A DNA stretch of 64,000 nt from Acidobacteriota bacterium (GCA_016184105.1 JACPDI010000018.1:20601-84600), one strand, 5' to 3'. Counted from the first letter of the stretch, positions 38,674 to 47,916 are shown. The notes: generated from the letters alone by a model not told the origin. Numbers and translations are program-made.

Positions 38674-39624
38674 ATGTGGTCCCGACCCATTGCGTTCGCG
38701 GTGCTCGCGGCCGGTTCTATGACAGCGGCCGCCGGCGGCGCGTACGTCGCGATGCGTCATAACGTGCCAGACCCCACTGCGCAACCACCTGTTTTTGAGA
38801 ACGGCGGACAAACCGGCGCTGCCGCGGTCCCCGTGGCCACTGATGGCGCGGCGCAGCCCGCCCAGGCGATCGAGCCGGCGCCGATCGTGATCGAGGCGCC
38901 GGTTGTCGGACCCAGGCCAGCGCCCGTTCAGCGGCGCCGGACGGCTTCTCGGGCGCCGGTCGCGCGGACACCAGCATCGCCCCTCCCGGCCGAACCCGTC
39001 CCGGTTTCCGCGCCGATCTCGCCACCGGATGCGCTGGCCGAGCCGGCGCCGGCCGCGGCGTCGCCGGACGAACCGGCGCCGGCGCCACAGGCCGCGCGCT
39101 TCGAGGAGATCGTCGTTCCGTCCGACACGGTTATCGGCGTGCAGGTCGAGACGGCGGTCACGAGCGAGCGCGCCCGCGTGGAAGACCGCGTCGACGGACA
39201 CGTGACGCGCGACGTCTCGGTCGGCGGGCGCGTCGCCATCCCTGCCGGCACCAGGCTGCTCGGCTCGGTCACGCTCGTTGAGCGCGGCGGCAAGTTCAAG
39301 GAACGCGCGCGCATCGCCGTCCGGTTTCACACCGCGCAGCTCCCCGACGGCACGCGCGTCGCGCTCCAGACGACGGCCGTCATGCGTGAAGGGGATTCGC
39401 CGTCGCGCGAAACCGCCGCGAAGGTGGGCGGCAGCGCGGTCGGCGGCGCGATCCTCGGTGCGATTCTCGGCGGCGCGAAAGGGGCCGTCATCGGCGGCAC
39501 GGCCGGCGCCGCCGGCGGCACCGCCGTCCTCGTCGCGGGCGACCGAAACGCCGCGACCCTGCCCGCTGGAACAACCGTGAGCGTGCGGCTGATGGCGGAC
39601 ACGGCGGTGGCCGTCGACAGATAG
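38674..39624 (+). CDS. Membrane-anchored protein with glycine zipper, unknown function
   Basis: 316 aa from ATG 38674, behind AGGAG. One N-terminal membrane segment (IAFAVLAAGSMTAAAGGAYV), a Pro/Ala-rich low-complexity linker (about residues 40-140), a compact beta domain (about 145-245; VPSDTVIGVQVETAVTSE, IPAGTRLLGSVTLVERGGKF) reminiscent of TrbI/VirB10-like barrels, and a glycine zipper (AILGAILGGAKGAVIGGTAG) near 265-300. Proline-linker plus barrel architecture suggests a periplasm-spanning envelope protein. No secretion-system genes are nearby. Function unknown. Confidence 0.75.
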   Translation: MWSRPIAFAVLAAGSMTAAAGGAYVAMRHNVPDPTAQPPVFENGGQTGAAAVPVATDGAAQPAQAIEPAPIVIEAPVVGPRPAPVQRRRTASRAPVARTPASPLPAEPVPVSAPISPPDALAEPAPAAASPDEPAPAPQAARFEEIVVPSDTVIGVQVETAVTSERARVEDRVDGHVTRDVSVGGRVAIPAGTRLLGSVTLVERGGKFKERARIAVRFHTAQLPDGTRVALQTTAVMREGDSPSRETAAKVGGSAVGGAILGAILGGAKGAVIGGTAGAAGGTAVLVAGDRNAATLPAGTTVSVRLMADTAVAVDR

Positions 39625-39627
39625 ATC

Positions 39628-39699
39628 AGGCACGAGGCACAGGGCAAGGCACGACGCCCGGAGATTTGTTATCTTCCTCGTGGCTAGTGCCTCGTGCCT
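39628..39699. repeat. 13-bp inverted repeat with long loop
   Basis: AGGCACGAGGCAC (39628-39640) is the exact reverse complement of GTGCCTCGTGCCT (39687-39699). It lies right after the glycine-zipper gene and ends 11 bp before the decarboxylase start. A partial third copy (AAGGCACGACG) lies in the loop. It may be a terminator or a dispersed repeat. Confidence 0.6.
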
Positions 39700-39710
39700 T
39701 GAGCCCCACC

Positions 39711-41147
39711 ATGACACCACCTCCTCCCCTGGGCGACATGCCGCCGGACGAATTCCGGCGACATGCTCACCGCCTGGTCGACTGGATCGCCGATTACCTG
39801 CAGGACAGCGACCGTTACCCGGTCCTCTCTCGCGTTGCGCCGGGCGAGATTGCCGGCGCGCTGCCGGCTCACCCGCCCGAGCGCGGCGAGCCGTTCGATC
39901 GCGTGCTCGACGACTTCGAGCGGACCATCGTCCCGGGCCTCACTCACTGGAACCACCCGGCCTTCTTCGCGTACTTCGCCATCACCGGCAGCGCCCCCGG
40001 CGTGCTGGGTGAATTCCTGTCTGCCGCGCTCAACGTGCAGGCGATGTTGTGGCGCACGTCGCCGGCCGCGACCGAGCTGGAAGAGGTGGCGCTCGGATGG
40101 CTGCGGCAACTGATCGGCCTGCCGGACGTGTTCGAAGGGGTGATCTACGACACGGCGTCCATCGCGTCGATGCACGCCCTCGCCGCGGCGCGCGAGCAGG
40201 CGGTTCCCGGCGTGCGCGCGTCCGGGCTGCCGGGCCGCGACCTGCCGCGGTACCGTGTCTATTGCTCGGAGCACGCCCACTCATCGATCGACAAGGCCGT
40301 GATGACATTGGGGCTCGGACATGACGCGCTCCGGAAGATTCCTGCCGATCAGGAGTTCCGGATGCCCGTGGACGCCCTGCGCGCCGCAATCGACGAGGAC
40401 CGTCTCGCGGGCGTGGAACCGATGGCGGCGGTCGCCACCGTGGGCACCACCTCGACGACGAGCGTCGATCCGGTCGGCGCGATCGCCGAGGTCTGCGCCC
40501 GCGAGAACATCTGGCTCCACGTCGATGCCGCGTACGCCGGCGTCGCGGCGATGGTTCCCGGCTACGGGCACGTGCTGCGGGGCGCGGACCGCGCCGACTC
40601 GGTCGTCGTGAATCCGCACAAATGGTTGTTCACGCCGTTCGATCTCAGCGCCTTTTACTGCCGCCGCATGGAGACGCTTCGACGCGCGTTCTCGCTGACG
40701 CCGGAGTACCTCAAGACGGCTGAGGCCGGTCGGGTCACGAACCTGATGGACACCGGCGTGCAGCTCGGCCGCCGGTTCCGCGCGCTGAAGCTCTGGATGA
40801 TCCTGCGTCATTTTGGCGCCGAGGGTCTGCGGGCGCGCCTCGCGGAGCACATGCGCCTCGCGCGAACCTTCGCGGATTGGGTCAGCCGCGATCCGGAGTT
40901 CGAGCTGCTCGCCCCCGTACCCTTCAGCGTCGTCTGTTTCCGTGCGAAGCCGCGGGGTGTTCCGGTTGACGAGCTGGACGCCTTCAACGAAGACCTGCTG
41001 AACCGCCTGAATGCTGGCGGCCAGGTGTTCCTCTCGCACACGCGGCTGCAAGGGCGGTTTACGCTCCGGCTGGCGATCGGGCACATCCGCACTGAAGAGC
41101 GCCACGTCCGTCTCGCGTGGGACCTCATGAAGCAAATGCTCAGGTGA
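39711..41147 (+). CDS. PLP-dependent aromatic-L-amino-acid decarboxylase (group II)
   Basis: 478 aa. The PLP Lys lies in VVNPHKWLFTPFD; the substrate-pocket segments are HWNHPAFFAYF, SPAATELEE and the cofactor-stacking His in EHAHSSIDKA; the cofactor-binding Asp is in WLHVDAAYAG. This is the family of DOPA, tryptophan and tyrosine decarboxylases, giving aromatic amines and CO2. ATG 39711 (MTPPPPLGDMPPDEFRRHAH) is the first start compatible with homology. The exact substrate cannot be read from sequence. It is transcribed with the downstream beta-barrel gene in the same direction but with a 60-bp gap and a separate ribosome site. Confidence 0.9.
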   Translation: MTPPPPLGDMPPDEFRRHAHRLVDWIADYLQDSDRYPVLSRVAPGEIAGALPAHPPERGEPFDRVLDDFERTIVPGLTHWNHPAFFAYFAITGSAPGVLGEFLSAALNVQAMLWRTSPAATELEEVALGWLRQLIGLPDVFEGVIYDTASIASMHALAAAREQAVPGVRASGLPGRDLPRYRVYCSEHAHSSIDKAVMTLGLGHDALRKIPADQEFRMPVDALRAAIDEDRLAGVEPMAAVATVGTTSTTSVDPVGAIAEVCARENIWLHVDAAYAGVAAMVPGYGHVLRGADRADSVVVNPHKWLFTPFDLSAFYCRRMETLRRAFSLTPEYLKTAEAGRVTNLMDTGVQLGRRFRALKLWMILRHFGAEGLRARLAEHMRLARTFADWVSRDPEFELLAPVPFSVVCFRAKPRGVPVDELDAFNEDLLNRLNAGGQVFLSHTRLQGRFTLRLAIGHIRTEERHVRLAWDLMKQMLR

Positions 41148-41207
41148 ACGTTCGCATGGGTACCTGCCTTGCAGCCGTTCCGCGGGAGACAGGAGGAACG
41201 ACTCGCA

Positions 41208-41789
41208 ATGCGTATCGGTACTTTTGCAGAAGCAGCACTTGTGACGGCGCTCGTTGCCGTCGGGCCGTCGACGGCTTCGGCCGACATCATGTTCACGCCG
41301 TTTGTCGGCATCGCCACGGGCGGCAGCACGGCCGACTCGACCACGAGCTTCGGCGGCGGTCTCACCTGGATGGGTGCCGGCGCCGTGGGGCTCGACCTCG
41401 ACTTCGGTTACACGCCGGATTTCTTCGGTCCGTCCGGCGACGATTTCGGGGACAACAACGTGACCACCTTCATGGTCAGCGCGATCGTCGGCGCGCCGGT
41501 CGGCGGCCAGTCCGGGCCGGGTCTCCGCCCGTACGCCGTCGGCGGTCTCGGCATTCTGAAGGAGAAGATCGACGAGGCGGGAGACCTGTTCGACGTCGAC
41601 GACAACTCGTGGGGGTTCAATCTCGGCGGCGGCATCGCCGGCTTCTTCACGGACAATGTCGGAATCCGCGGCGACGTGCGCTACTTCCGCTCGCTGAACC
41701 GCGGCGACGACGATGGCCTGGATTTCGACCTGGGCGAGCTGGATTTCTGGCGCGTGACGGCCGGCGTGACGTTCAGGTTTGGCGGCTAG
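41208..41789 (+). CDS. Outer-membrane beta-barrel protein
   Basis: 193 aa. Signal peptide ALVTALVAVGPSTASA, then alternating amphipathic strands (FTPFVGIATGG, GGGLTWMGAGAVGLDLDFGY, LRPYAVGGLGILKEK, WGFNLGGGIAGFF) and a C-terminal strand ending VTFRFGG. This is the small 8-stranded OmpA/OmpW-like barrel type. Acidic loops (DDDGLDFDLGELDF) are unusual and could bind cations. AGGAGG lies 11 bp upstream of ATG 41208. The 3' end overlaps argH by 17 bp on the other strand. No specific function can be assigned. Confidence 0.78.
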   Translation: MRIGTFAEAALVTALVAVGPSTASADIMFTPFVGIATGGSTADSTTSFGGGLTWMGAGAVGLDLDFGYTPDFFGPSGDDFGDNNVTTFMVSAIVGAPVGGQSGPGLRPYAVGGLGILKEKIDEAGDLFDVDDNSWGFNLGGGIAGFFTDNVGIRGDVRYFRSLNRGDDDGLDFDLGELDFWRVTAGVTFRFGG

Positions 41790-43152
41790 CGAGCCAGGCG
41801 CGCGCCTGCTGGATCGCCGCAGCCACGGCCGCGGGAGCCGTGGACTGCGGCGTTTTTTTCGACGCCGCGGCTCGTGCGCCGGTCAGGCGCGCGGCAATGT
41901 CCGCATCGAACCGCGGATCGTACGCGCGCCATTCCTCGAGCGTCAGGGCGCGAAAGTCGCGGCCTGACGCGACCAGCGCGCGAACGATCCCTCCCACCGT
42001 TTCATGCGCCGTGCGGAACGGCACGCCCTTCTCGACCAGGTAATCCGCCACTTCGGTCGCGGCCAGCAGGCCTTCGGCGGCGGCGTTCGTGCGAGTGGCG
42101 TCGAGCTTCAACGTCGCGACGACCCGCGTGCAGGCGCGGATGGACGGGAGCACGGTGTCCTCCGCGTCAAATGCCGCCTCCTTGTCTTCCTGAAGATCCT
42201 TGTTATAGCCCGAGGGCAGCCCTTTCATCGTGGACAGCCATCCTGCGAGCCGGCCGATCACGCGTCCCGCCTTCCCGCGGACAAGCTCGAGCGGGTCTGG
42301 ATTCTTCTTCTGAGGCATCAGGCTGCTGCCGGTCGACACTTCATCGGCGAGCTCGAAATAGCCGAACTCCTCGCCGGAAAACAGGATCAGATCCTCGGCA
42401 ATCCGCGACAGGTGGACGGCGAGCAGCGCGCAGGCGTGGAGGAACGACGAGACGAAGTCGCGGTCCGATGTCGCGTCGAGGCTGTTCGACACGACGCGCG
42501 AGAACCCGAGCTCCCTGGCGAGCGCGGCGGTATCCACGTCGTAGTTGGTGCCGGCGACGGCCCCCGACCCGAGCGGCATAGCGTCGGCGTCGGCGCGCGC
42601 CTGCGCGAGCCGCCCGTCGTCGCGCTGCAACGCCGCCACGTGTGCCAGGAAGTAGTGCGCGACGAGCACCGGCTGCGCCCGCCGCAGGTGGGTATAGGCG
42701 GGCATGACCGTGCCGGCGGCCCGCTCGGCCTGTTCGACCAGCGCGGCGACGAGGCCGCGCAGCTCCGCCTGGACGACCGGGATCCTCCGACGGAGGTAGA
42801 GGCGGAAATCCAGCGCCACCTGCTCGTTGCGCGACCGCCCGGTGTGCAGGCGCCGCCCCAGGTCGCCGAGCCGGCCGACCAGCTCGTGCTCGACGAAGGA
42901 GTGGACGTCTTCGTGCGGGCCGTCCAGGAGCGCGGGATTGGCGCGGACCGCGTCCCGCAGCTCGCGCAGGGCCTGTTGGAGGGTGGAGGCGTCCTCGCGC
43001 GGGATCACGCCCGCTGCCGCGAGCGCGCCGGCCCACGCGAGGCTGCCGGTCATGTCGTCGTCGAAGAGGCGCCGATCGAACCCGAACGACGCGCCGAACG
43101 CGAGCAGATCCGCGTCCGGCGCGGATTCAAATCTTCCCGACCAGAGCGGCAT
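41773..43152 (-). CDS. argH: Argininosuccinate lyase
   Basis: 459 aa, normal length. It splits argininosuccinate into arginine and fumarate, the last step of arginine synthesis. The fumarase/lyase superfamily signature GSSLMPQKKNPD holds the catalytic Ser loop, and HTGRSRNEQVALDFRLYL is the N-terminal ASL signature. A C-terminal Ala/Lys extension (AAASKKTPQ) is extra. Its start overlaps the end of argG by 26 bp, so the two are translationally coupled. Third gene of the argR-argG-argH operon. Confidence 0.97.
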   Translation of the reverse strand: MPLWSGRFESAPDADLLAFGASFGFDRRLFDDDMTGSLAWAGALAAAGVIPREDASTLQQALRELRDAVRANPALLDGPHEDVHSFVEHELVGRLGDLGRRLHTGRSRNEQVALDFRLYLRRRIPVVQAELRGLVAALVEQAERAAGTVMPAYTHLRRAQPVLVAHYFLAHVAALQRDDGRLAQARADADAMPLGSGAVAGTNYDVDTAALARELGFSRVVSNSLDATSDRDFVSSFLHACALLAVHLSRIAEDLILFSGEEFGYFELADEVSTGSSLMPQKKNPDPLELVRGKAGRVIGRLAGWLSTMKGLPSGYNKDLQEDKEAAFDAEDTVLPSIRACTRVVATLKLDATRTNAAAEGLLAATEVADYLVEKGVPFRTAHETVGGIVRALVASGRDFRALTLEEWRAYDPRFDADIAARLTGARAAASKKTPQSTAPAAVAAAIQQARAWLASRQT

Positions 43153-44344
43153 GCTCCGTCCCGACCTTCTTGCGCGCGGCCGTCTCCACGGGCAGCCCCC
43201 AGATCTTGATGAAGCCCTCGGCGGCGCTGTGGTCGAACAGGTCGCCGGCGTCGTAGGTCGCCAGCGCGTGCTCGTAGAGCGCGAACGGCGACTTGCGGCC
43301 GACCACCGTGCAGTTCCCCTTGAACAGCTTCACGCGGATGACGCCGGTGACGCGCTCCTGGACCTTCGCGGTGAAGGCGTCGATCGCTTCGCGCGTCGGC
43401 GTGAACCAGAGCCCGTTGTAGACGAGGTCGGCGTAGAGGCGCGCCATGTCGTGCTTCACGCGCTCGAGGTCGCGCGGGATGACGAGCTTCTCGAGCTCCT
43501 TGTGCGCCGCGTGCAGGACGGAGGCCGCGGGGGCCTCGTAAATCTCGCGCGACTTGATGCCGACGAGGCGGTTTTCGACCATGTCGATGCGGCCGACGCC
43601 GTGCGCCCCCGCGATCGTCTCGATGCTGCCGATCAGCTCCACGAGCGACATCGGCACGCCGTTGATGCCGACGGGCACGCCCGCCGCGAACTCGATCTCG
43701 AGGTAGGCGGGCTCGTTCGGGCACTCGGCGGGTCCCTTCGTGAGCGCGTAGATTTCCTCGGGCGGCTCGCACCACGGATCCTCGAGCACGCCGCACTCGA
43801 TCGAGCGTCCCCAGAGGTTCGCGTCCGTGCTGTAGGGGCTCGCGATCGTCGCGGGCACCGGGATGCCCCGCGCCCGCGCGTACTCGATCTCGTCGGGACG
43901 CGTCATGCCCCACTCGCGCGCCGGAGCGATCACGCGGATCGCCGGATTGAGCGCGCGGGCCGACACGTCCATGCGCACCTGGTCGTTCCCCTTGCCGGTG
44001 CAGCCATGCGCGATGGCTGTCGCCCCCTCGAGCTCGGCGATGCGCACGAGGTGCTTCGTAATGAGCGGACGGCCGAGCGCCGTGGCGAGCGGGTAGCGGT
44101 CCTCGTAGATCGCGCCGGCCTGCAGCGCCGGCACGATGAAGTCGCGGGCGAACTCCTCGCGCACGTCGAGCACGTGCGCGCGGACGGCGCCCACGGCGAT
44201 CGCGCGCTCGCGGATGTCGTCGAGCTCCCTGCCCTGCCCGAGGTCCATCGTCACGGCGACGACCTCCGCGCCGTATTTTTCCGCCAGCCAGGGGATGGCG
44301 ACCGAAGTGTCGAGTCCGCCGGAATACGCCAGCACAATCCGCAT
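43127..44344 (-). CDS. argG: Argininosuccinate synthase
   Basis: 405 aa. It joins citrulline and aspartate using ATP. The ATP-binding PP-loop is AYSGGLDTSVAI near the N-terminus, followed by HGCTGKGNDQVR and the substrate-binding region SPYSTDANLWG. Complete and conserved. It lies 12 bp after argR and overlaps argH, so the three genes form one operon reading away from argC. Confidence 0.97.
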   Translation of the reverse strand: MRIVLAYSGGLDTSVAIPWLAEKYGAEVVAVTMDLGQGRELDDIRERAIAVGAVRAHVLDVREEFARDFIVPALQAGAIYEDRYPLATALGRPLITKHLVRIAELEGATAIAHGCTGKGNDQVRMDVSARALNPAIRVIAPAREWGMTRPDEIEYARARGIPVPATIASPYSTDANLWGRSIECGVLEDPWCEPPEEIYALTKGPAECPNEPAYLEIEFAAGVPVGINGVPMSLVELIGSIETIAGAHGVGRIDMVENRLVGIKSREIYEAPAASVLHAAHKELEKLVIPRDLERVKHDMARLYADLVYNGLWFTPTREAIDAFTAKVQERVTGVIRVKLFKGNCTVVGRKSPFALYEHALATYDAGDLFDHSAAEGFIKIWGLPVETAARKKVGTEHAALVGKI

Positions 44345-44356
44345 CAGGTCCTCCGC

Positions 44357-44815
44357 TTACTCTTTCAACCAGTTCTCAAATCGCCGGCACAGCGCGCGCG
44401 CCTGGCGCGCATCGCGCGTGACGACAAACAGCGTGTCGTCGCCCGCGACGGTGCCGACTACCTCATCGAGCGACGCACGGTCGAGCGCGATCCCGAGGAT
44501 CTGCGCCTGGCCGGGGTCGGTGCGCAGCACGACGATCTGCTGCGCCGGCTCGGCGCGCCTGAGGTACTCGCTCACGGCGCGCCTGACGGCGTCGTCCTTC
44601 TCGGACGGATCGACCGGGGTGGCCGCGTCCGCCGCGCGATGGTACGAGCCGTCCGCCGCGGCCTTGACGAGCCGCAGCTCCTTGATGTCGCGCGACAGCG
44701 TCGCCTGTGTCGCCTCGACGCCCCGGGCCCGGAGCCGCTTTCTGAGCTGCTCCTGGCTCGTGACCGGTTCCCGCTCGATGATTTCGAGAATGACCGACTG
44801 GCGGTAGGACTTCAT
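44357..44815 (-). CDS. argR: Arginine repressor
   Basis: 152 aa from ATG 44815 (MKSYRQSVILEIIE); the frame extends upstream but homology begins here. Winged-helix DNA-binding domain at about residues 1-70 (ATQATLSRDIKELRLVK is the recognition region) and a C-terminal arginine-binding trimerisation domain with GTVAGDDTLFVV, whose Gly-Asp-Asp contacts arginine. It should repress both divergent arg operons through the ARG boxes at 44892-44929 when arginine is abundant, and so control its own operon. Confidence 0.95.
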   Translation of the reverse strand: MKSYRQSVILEIIEREPVTSQEQLRKRLRARGVEATQATLSRDIKELRLVKAAADGSYHRAADAATPVDPSEKDDAVRRAVSEYLRRAEPAQQIVVLRTDPGQAQILGIALDRASLDEVVGTVAGDDTLFVVTRDARQARALCRRFENWLKE

Positions 44816-44891
44816 GCCTGACCGGGCCAGTATAGCGCCCGGCCCCGCCCGCCCTTCCGCCCGCGATCGGACTTGCGTTGCCCCGGGCACG

Positions 44892-44929
44892 TGTGCATAA
44901 TTATCCCTGATTGTGAATACTTATGCAAG
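44892..44929. promoter_or_regulatory. Tandem ARG boxes between argR and argC
   Basis: TGTGAATACTTATGCAAG (44912-44929) fits the ArgR consensus TNTGAATWWWWATNCANW very well. TGTGCATAATTATCCCTG (44892-44909) is a weaker second box. Two bases separate them, close to the 3-bp spacing of enterobacterial ARG box pairs. The right box overlaps the argC start codon, so bound repressor would also block initiation. The pair is an AT-rich island in a GC-rich context. Confidence 0.8.
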
Positions 44930-45920
44930 CACCCGTGTCGCCGTGGCCGGCGCCACCGGCTATGCCGGGCGGGAACTCCTGCGGCTGCTGGCGCGGCACC
45001 CGCACGCGTCGGTGAGGGCGGCCATGGCGTCGGCCGCCTCCGACGGCACGCGCCCGGCCGGCCTCGCGCGCGTCTGGGACGGCGAGATCGGGGCGTTCGA
45101 CGAAGAGGCCCTCGCCGATGCCGACGTCGCCTTCCTGGCGCTGCCCGAAGCGGCCGCCGCGAAGATCGCGCCGGGCCTCGTCTCACGAGGGGTCAGAGTC
45201 ATCGATTTGTCGGGCGCCTTCCGCCTCGCCGATGCGGCGATCCGCCGGCGCTGGTATCCGGAAACCACCGCCGTGCCGCGCCGGGCCGTTTACGGGCTGC
45301 CGGAGGTCGTCGACGGCGCCGAGCTGGCGGCGGCCGAACTGGTGGCGTGCGCCGGCTGCTATCCCACCGCATCGCTGCTGCCGCTGATGCCGCTCGTGCG
45401 GCGCGGCCTGCTCGACCCGTCGACCGGCGTCGTCATCGACGCGAAGTCCGGCGTGTCGGGCGCCGGCAAAGGTGCCTCGGAACGGACGCACTTCTCCGAG
45501 TGCCACGGATCGGTGTCGGCCTACGGCGTGTTCGGCCACCGTCATGTTCCTGAAATGGAGCAGGCGCTCGGCTGCGACGTCACGTTCGTCCCGCACCTGG
45601 TGCCGCTCGACCGCGGCATTCTCAGCACGATCTACGCGCGGCTGCGCCCCGGCGCCGGCGCGCGGGACGTCGCCGCGGCGCTCGAGGAGGCGTACGCGGA
45701 CGCGCCGTTCGTACGGCTCGGAGGGGAGACGCTGCCCGAAATCAAGCACGTCGCGCACACGAATTTCTGCGACATCGGCTGGCGGGTCGACGAGTCGGCC
45801 GGCGCCCGGCGCGTCGTCCTCGTCTCGTGCCTCGATAATCTGCTGAAGGGCGCGGCCGGGCAGGCCGTGCAGGTCTTCAACGTGGCGCTCGGCTACGACG
45901 AGCGGCTGGCACTGATGTGA
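44913..45920 (+). CDS. argC: N-acetyl-gamma-glutamyl-phosphate reductase
   Basis: 335 aa. NADPH-dependent reduction of N-acetylglutamyl phosphate to the semialdehyde. The nucleotide-binding motif VAGATGYAGRELLRLL and the active-site Cys in ACAGCYPTAS are present, as is HRHVPEMEQ with the catalytic His. The GTG start at 44913 lies inside an ARG box and lacks a ribosome site, so a leaderless or very short leader is possible. The stop overlaps the argB start by 4 bp. First gene of the argC-argB-argD-argA-argJ operon. Confidence 0.96.
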   Translation: MNTYASTRVAVAGATGYAGRELLRLLARHPHASVRAAMASAASDGTRPAGLARVWDGEIGAFDEEALADADVAFLALPEAAAAKIAPGLVSRGVRVIDLSGAFRLADAAIRRRWYPETTAVPRRAVYGLPEVVDGAELAAAELVACAGCYPTASLLPLMPLVRRGLLDPSTGVVIDAKSGVSGAGKGASERTHFSECHGSVSAYGVFGHRHVPEMEQALGCDVTFVPHLVPLDRGILSTIYARLRPGAGARDVAAALEEAYADAPFVRLGGETLPEIKHVAHTNFCDIGWRVDESAGARRVVLVSCLDNLLKGAAGQAVQVFNVALGYDERLALM

Positions 45921-46732
45921 CGACGATCATCAAGATCGGGGGGGAGCTGCTCGAGACGCCGCACGACATGCGGTCCGTGGTCGAGCACGTGCGGCACGCG
46001 GCGCAGGACGGGCCGCTCGTCGTCGTGCACGGCGGCGGCCGCGAGCTGAGCGCCGAGGTCGCGCGACGCGGCGGGACGCCGCAGCTCGTCGACGGCATCC
46101 GGGTGACCGACGCGGACGCGCTCGCGGCGGCGGTCGGCGTCCTGGCCGGCACGATCAATACGCGCCTGGTCGCGGCGCTCGGTGCCGCGGGCGTCAGGGC
46201 GGTTGGCCTGAGCGGCGTGGATGGCGCGTTGCTCCGTTCCCGGCGTGCGCCGCGCGCGCGCGCGCAGTCCGGCGTCATGGTGGACCTCGGGCACGTGGGG
46301 CAGCCCGTGCCGGAGGGCGACACGGCGGTGCTGCGAGTGCTGTGCGACAACGCGTTTGTGCCGGTCGTGGCCAGCCTCGGGGTGGACGCCGAGGGGCATG
46401 TGCTGAACGTCAACGCAGACGTGGCGGCGTCGCATCTCGCCATCGCGCTTCGCGCGGCGCGGCTGTACGTGCTCGGCGGCACCGATGGCGTCTTCGATGC
46501 CGTCGGCGCCACGATCGCGACGCTGTCCCACGCCGACGCCGAGGCGCTCGTCGGCAGCGGCGCCGCCCGCGACGGCATGGCGGCGAAGCTCGACGCGTGC
46601 ACGCGCGCGAGCGCCTGCGGCGTGGCCGACGTGCGCATTCTCAACGGCCGCGCGGGCCGGCTGCCTGCCGGCGGGACTCGCGTGGTCCTTTCGGTTGGAC
46701 GTTCCAGCCACGCCCCGGGGAGGGCTTCGTGA
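45917..46732 (+). CDS. argB: Acetylglutamate kinase
   Basis: 271 aa. Phosphorylates N-acetylglutamate, usually the feedback-controlled step. The amino-acid-kinase motifs IIKIGGELL, VVVHGGGRELS (acetylglutamate site) and LNVNADVAAS and YVLGGTDGVF (nucleotide site) are visible. It lacks the N-terminal helix found in arginine-inhibited hexameric enzymes, which suggests a non-arginine-sensitive dimer. GTG start overlaps the argC stop (GTGA), and its own stop overlaps argD in the same way. Confidence 0.95.
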   Translation: MTTIIKIGGELLETPHDMRSVVEHVRHAAQDGPLVVVHGGGRELSAEVARRGGTPQLVDGIRVTDADALAAAVGVLAGTINTRLVAALGAAGVRAVGLSGVDGALLRSRRAPRARAQSGVMVDLGHVGQPVPEGDTAVLRVLCDNAFVPVVASLGVDAEGHVLNVNADVAASHLAIALRAARLYVLGGTDGVFDAVGATIATLSHADAEALVGSGAARDGMAAKLDACTRASACGVADVRILNGRAGRLPAGGTRVVLSVGRSSHAPGRAS

Positions 46733-47916
46733 GCACTGCGGCGACCACCGCATCGGATCGACTGCTCGGCGTGTACCGCCGCCCGGAGATGACGTTCAAT
46801 CGCGGCGCGGGAGCCTGGCTCTACGACACCGCCGGGAACGCGTACCTCGATTTCATTTCGGGCGTCGGCGTGAACGCCCTCGGGCACGCGCATCCTCGTG
46901 TGGCGGCGGCCATTGCCGAACAGGCGGCGGTGGTGAGCCACACGTCGAACCTGTTCCATCACCCGTTCCAGGCGCCGCTGGCCGAGCGGCTCGCGCAGCT
47001 CTCCGGGCTCTCGCGCGTCTTTCTGTGCAACAGCGGCGCCGAGGCGGTGGAAACCTGCCTCAAGTTCGCGCGGCGGTACTGGTACTCGCAGGGCGCCTCC
47101 CGGAACACGTTCGTCGCGCTCGAGCATTCCTTCCACGGCCGCACGATGGGTGCGTTGTCAGTGACGTGGGACGCGCACTACCGCGACCCGTTCGCGCCGC
47201 TCGTCGGCGCGGTGAGATTCGTCTCGCCGCTCGACCCCGACGCGCTGCTCGCGGCCGCGGACGAGACGACGGCCGCCGTCATCCTCGAACCGATCCAGGG
47301 CGAGGGGGGCGTCCGTCCACTCACGAAGCAGTTTGGCGCCGCCGTGAGCGAGGCCTGCGCGAGGACCGGCGCGCTGCTGATCGCCGACGAAGTGCAGTGC
47401 GGCCTGGGGCGCACCGGCGTGCCATTCGTGTCCCCCACGCTGGGGATCTCCCCCGATCTGATGGCGATCGGCAAGGCGCTCGGCGCGGGCTTCCCCGTTG
47501 CCGCCGCGCTCTTCAGCGACCGCGTCGCGGATGCCGCGCAGCCAGGCGATCATGGCAGCACGTACGGCGGCAACGCGCTCGCGTGCCGTGCGGCGCTCGC
47601 CTTCCTGGAGGAGCTGATCGACCGCGGCCTGCTCGACCGCGTGAAGGCGATGGGCGCCGTGCTGGAGCGCGAACTCCACGCGCTGGCCGCGCGGGTGCCG
47701 CGCGTCGTCGAGGTTCGAGGCGCCGGGCTGATGTGGGGACTGGAGATCGAGGGGGATGCGGCGGCGGTGGTGGACGCCGCGCGCAGCCGCGGCCTGCTGA
47801 TCAATCGCACGTCCGGCACCGTGCTGCGGCTGCTGCCGCCATTCGTGATCACCGAGGCGGAGATCTCGCGCGCTGTCGAGCTGCTCGAGGCGTCGCTGCG
47901 GGAGAGCGAGTCATGA
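46729..47916 (+). CDS. argD: Acetylornithine aminotransferase
   Basis: 395 aa from GTG 46729 (four-base overlap with argB; GGGGAGGG upstream). Class-III PLP aminotransferase that makes N-acetylornithine from the semialdehyde and glutamate. PLP-binding segments: CNSGAEAVETCLKFAR, FHGRTMGALS, LIADEVQCGLGRTG (Asp contacts the pyridine nitrogen) and the Schiff-base Lys in AIGKALGAGFP. Complete. The stop overlaps the next gene by 4 bp. Confidence 0.95.
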   Translation: MSTAATTASDRLLGVYRRPEMTFNRGAGAWLYDTAGNAYLDFISGVGVNALGHAHPRVAAAIAEQAAVVSHTSNLFHHPFQAPLAERLAQLSGLSRVFLCNSGAEAVETCLKFARRYWYSQGASRNTFVALEHSFHGRTMGALSVTWDAHYRDPFAPLVGAVRFVSPLDPDALLAAADETTAAVILEPIQGEGGVRPLTKQFGAAVSEACARTGALLIADEVQCGLGRTGVPFVSPTLGISPDLMAIGKALGAGFPVAAALFSDRVADAAQPGDHGSTYGGNALACRAALAFLEELIDRGLLDRVKAMGAVLERELHALAARVPRVVEVRGAGLMWGLEIEGDAAAVVDAARSRGLLINRTSGTVLRLLPPFVITEAEISRAVELLEASLRESES

